Made by a program: the position numbers and the translations under genes
Source of the DNA: an uncultured Ectothiorhodospiraceae bacterium
GTDB taxonomy: Bacteria; Pseudomonadota; Gammaproteobacteria; UBA6429; Thiohalophilaceae
Length of the DNA stretch: 64,000 nucleotides
Assembly (NCBI GenBank): GCA_947259575.1
Contig: CAMYMU010000025.1
Span: forward strand, 62,001 to 126,000
Direction: 5' to 3'
Shown: one piece after another, positions 61,928-64,000 of the stretch
Numbering within the stretch: position 1 is the first letter of the stretch
Layout of the letters: each line of letters begins with the position of its first letter
Notes under the pieces: generated by a model
Databases searched by the model: none
What the model was told of the DNA's origin: nothing
The model's input: only the letters and a program-made list of their open reading frames with translations

Positions 61928-63256
61928 TTAGTGTTGGTTTTCTTCGATCAATTGCTGAATTTTTGCCACTATATCAGGATTGTCCCATTCAACACTACCA
62001 AACAGGGCGTAACGAATTTTGCCCTGTTTATCCAATACATAACTGGTGGGGAAGGCAAATACCCGCCAGTCTTTTAAGGCCTGCCCGTCTTTATCCATGA
62101 CGATGGGAAAATCGACTTTCACACGCGTAGTGAGAAATTTTTCAACTTCGGCATTGGTCTCAGCCATATTTACGCCAAGGATGGTAAACGACTCATTTTT
62201 GAATTTGTCAGATAAACGCTGCATGGAAGGCATTTCATGTACACAGGGTGGACACCAGGTCGCCCAGAAATTAACTAACACGACCTGACCCTTGAGTGAA
62301 TCGAGTTTCAGTATCTTGCCATTCAGTTGCGCGAGATCCAGCGGCGGTGGATTTGGATCACCCTTAAATGTCTGAAGTTTACGTTCCTGTTTACCGCGGC
62401 TTGCTGATGTTTCAGTTAGTTTAGTTGCAGGGTTGTGTGTCCTGCTTTTTTGTACTGTCAGTAGCTGGGTTGCGAGTTTTAGTTCTTTCCATAAAACGGC
62501 TGTTGCCTGTTGTTCGCGCTCGAATGCATCCGGTCGAAAGTAAAAACGATCACGCAGGCCAGGTAAGACTTTAGTATAAATATCACTGCCACTGGTTTGC
62601 AGCGCGTCGCTAGTTTGTTTGAGTTTCCAGAACCAGGGTGATTTGTTGGGTTGTAGTATATAAATAGGAGCATCTGTCGCCTTAACGATAGGCATGAAGC
62701 GAGCAGCGGTACCTGGCTCGGGGGTCTCAACAAATAGTTTGGGACTAAGCAACACCACACCACTGAATTGGGTCAGGATCTTATTTTGATTGGTGTTAGC
62801 CAATTGCCAGTCTCTTACACCGCGCAGCACAGGAATAGCGCCACGACCACTGCCACCAATCACAACTTTTTTCCTGGTTGCGACCGCTGCAGTAATTAAT
62901 TTTTTAAAACCCTCACCCGAGAGGCGATCCATATTGCTGGCTGTGTTGGGTAAGAAGTAGGCCTCAAGTAAATCCACTAACCAGACTTCAATATTATGTT
63001 GAGCGAGTTGTCGAGCGAGTTGCTGGTCAATCTTTTGTATGCCACGTTCATGTGGTTGCCATATGAAAAGCGTCTTACCAGTGGCAGGAAACTTTTCAAT
63101 ATTTATCTCGGTTTCATTGTTGATGCTAAGCGCGAAAGATTCACTGGAAATATCTTCAGTGCTACTTGTCCCGGCAATCAGCATGGAATTAGCAGAGATT
63201 AAGCAAATCGCTAAAAAAGCCGTTAACAGGCACTGGATTTTCGATTTTTTAAACAT
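61928..63256 (-). CDS. fusion of alpha/beta-hydrolase-like domain and TlpA thioredoxin domain
   Basis: This 442-residue exported protein has a signal segment (to about residue 30), an alpha/beta-hydrolase-like region (about 45-270) with the elbow VVIGGSGRGAIPV, and a C-terminal TlpA/ResA thioredoxin domain (about 300-440) with NFWATWCPPCVHEMPSM and a cis-proline in AFPTSYVLDKQG. TlpA-type domains reduce periplasmic disulfides, often for cytochrome biogenesis. The combination with a hydrolase-like domain is unusual. The hydrolase Asp/His partners are not clear. The start may be 63256 or 63283. Confidence 0.82.
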   Translation of the reverse strand: MFKKSKIQCLLTAFLAICLISANSMLIAGTSSTEDISSESFALSINNETEINIEKFPATGKTLFIWQPHERGIQKIDQQLARQLAQHNIEVWLVDLLEAYFLPNTASNMDRLSGEGFKKLITAAVATRKKVVIGGSGRGAIPVLRGVRDWQLANTNQNKILTQFSGVVLLSPKLFVETPEPGTAARFMPIVKATDAPIYILQPNKSPWFWKLKQTSDALQTSGSDIYTKVLPGLRDRFYFRPDAFEREQQATAVLWKELKLATQLLTVQKSRTHNPATKLTETSASRGKQERKLQTFKGDPNPPPLDLAQLNGKILKLDSLKGQVVLVNFWATWCPPCVHEMPSMQRLSDKFKNESFTILGVNMAETNAEVEKFLTTRVKVDFPIVMDKDGQALKDWRVFAFPTSYVLDKQGKIRYALFGSVEWDNPDIVAKIQQLIEENQH

Positions 63257-63339
63257 ATAGATCTTTTGACGAGCTCGTCTCATATCCTTAATATGGCGCG
63301 CTTATATATAGTAACAAGATACAGCATAGGAGCTGAAAG

Positions 63340-63504
63340 ATGAATAAATGGGAATGCATGATCTGCGGGTTTATCTACGATGAAGCCGAGGGTCTCCCCG
63401 ATGATGGTATTGCCCCAGGCACTAAGTGGGAAGACATTCCTGACGATTGGCAGTGCCCAGAGTGTGGCGTGTCAAAAGCAGATTTTGAAATGGTCAAACA
63501 GTAA
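63340..63504 (+). CDS. rubredoxin
   Basis: This 54-residue protein has the two iron-binding knuckles CMICG and CPECG (with WECxxC-G and DWQCPECGV contexts) and [12 protein letters not shown]. It is a one-iron electron carrier. AGGAG lies before the ATG, and it is followed 14 bases later by a rubredoxin reductase-like gene. Confidence 0.97.
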   Translation: MNKWECMICGFIYDEAEGLPDDGIAPGTKWEDIPDDWQCPECGVSKADFEMVKQ

Positions 63505-63518
63505 TAATTAAACTCACC

Positions 63519-64000
63519 ATGACGCATATTGTCATCATTGGTACCGGCCTGGCCGGCTATAACCTGGCGAGGGAACTCCGCAAGCGTCCCGAAGAGATCG
63601 AGCTAACCCTGATCACGCGTGATGACGGTGCCTTTTATTCCAAGCCGATGTTGTCAAATGGACTCGCCAAGCAAAAACAGGCCACCGATTTACCCATGGG
63701 TGATGCCGATAAAATGCGGGCTGATCTAAAGGCCAGCATATTGACCCATACTGCGGTCACGGCGATTGATCGCGAGACACAAGCGCTGCAACTCGATAAT
63801 GGCGAGCAAGTGAAGTACGACAAACTGGTCATCGCAACCGGTGCTAATCCGATTCGTTTTCCTATCGACGGAGATGGTAGTGATGATGTCCTGGTGGTTA
63901 ATAATCTCGATGACTATGCAAGATTTCGCACCAAGCTTGAGGAAAAAACCAAAGTTAAATCCAGTGCTAAATCCAGCGTCGCGATTATTGGTCCGGGCCT
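63519..64000 (+). CDS. rubredoxin-NAD(+) reductase-like FAD oxidoreductase, partial
   Basis: The first 160 residues are present; the gene runs off the right edge. The N-terminus has the FAD motif VIIGTGLAGYNLARELR, followed by FYSKPMLSNGLA, KYDKLVIATGANPIRFP and the start of a second dinucleotide motif (VAIIGPG). This is the pattern of the AlkT-like/NorW-like reductases. With the preceding rubredoxin it forms an NADH-to-rubredoxin pair, often serving oxygen or ROS reduction or hydroxylases. Confidence 0.9.
   Translation, partial: MTHIVIIGTGLAGYNLARELRKRPEEIELTLITRDDGAFYSKPMLSNGLAKQKQATDLPMGDADKMRADLKASILTHTAVTAIDRETQALQLDNGEQVKYDKLVIATGANPIRFPIDGDGSDDVLVVNNLDDYARFRTKLEEKTKVKSSAKSSVAIIGPG

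Overview
The window looks like a chromosomal segment of a non-enterobacterial gammaproteobacterium, perhaps near the sulfur or methane oxidisers (Chromatiales, Thiotrichales, Methylococcales). The evidence is a set of core genes in gammaproteobacterial form: secB, ubiE-ubiJ, ubiB, a complete system I cytochrome c maturation operon, hslVU with a DUF971 partner, MSHA-type pilus genes, envC-ctpA-yibQ, lgt and hemB. It also has a PPi-type phosphofructokinase and a rubredoxin/rubredoxin reductase pair. The taxonomic placement is inference. I saw no rRNA, tRNA, CRISPR array, transposase or integrase.

Layout. 0-3.3 kb: 3' part of an MSHA-like pilus operon (pseudopilin, mshG, mshE). 3.3-4.0 kb: a 0.75 kb non-coding block full of perfect hairpins. 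4-8 kb: class 1B pyrD, a secreted spondin-domain protein, and an OmpR/EnvZ-type two-component system. 8.2-12 kb: trmL and a large sensor GGDEF-EAL protein. 12-15.1 kb: an ArsR-type regulator with two cysteines ahead of rhodanese-grxC-trxC-secB-gpsA. 15.4-22.2 kb: gpmI, envC, ctpA, yibQ, a DJ-1 family gene and a DUF389 gene. 22.2-30.8 kb: ubiB, then a run of small unrelated minus-strand genes separated by attC-like integron recombination sites. One of these (29249..29323) is very close to the classical aadA1-type attC. 30.8-32.6 kb: a divergent pair (DUF6502 regulator-like gene and a von Willebrand lipoprotein) with an operator array over the promoter. 32.8-37.8 kb: a YfiR/YfiN-like c-di-GMP module joined to a TonB-dependent receptor. 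37.9-41 kb: PPi-phosphofructokinase with a lysine-rich N-terminal tail, a 44-residue ORF, ubiJ and ubiE. 41.2 kb: a tiny exported aromatic peptide. 41.4-48.4 kb: ccmABCDEFGHI. 48.7-51 kb: DUF971, hslU, hslV. 51.2-56.9 kb: BASS transporter, receiver-GGDEF-EAL protein, mlaC-like gene and hemB. 57.1-59.0 kb: aroE and two cassette-like genes with a second attC-like site. 59.2-64 kb: TauE/SafE, small envelope proteins, lgt, a hydrolase-TlpA fusion, rubredoxin and the start of rubredoxin reductase.

Two themes connect the genes. The first is cyclic di-GMP: three proteins carry both GGDEF and EAL domains, one is coupled to a YfiR-like periplasmic regulator, and MshE carries the tandem c-di-GMP-binding motif of its family, so the window holds both makers or breakers and a likely effector. 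The second is thiol and sulfur handling: a persulfide-sensor-like ArsR protein, a membrane rhodanese, glutaredoxin, thioredoxin 2, CcmG/CcmH and a TlpA-type domain. The observations I rate highest are the integron-like cassette cluster without an integrase, the exported Tyr/Trp-rich peptide, the lysine-rich tail on phosphofructokinase, the TGGGA/TCCCA operator array, and the YfiR-dual enzyme-receptor operon.
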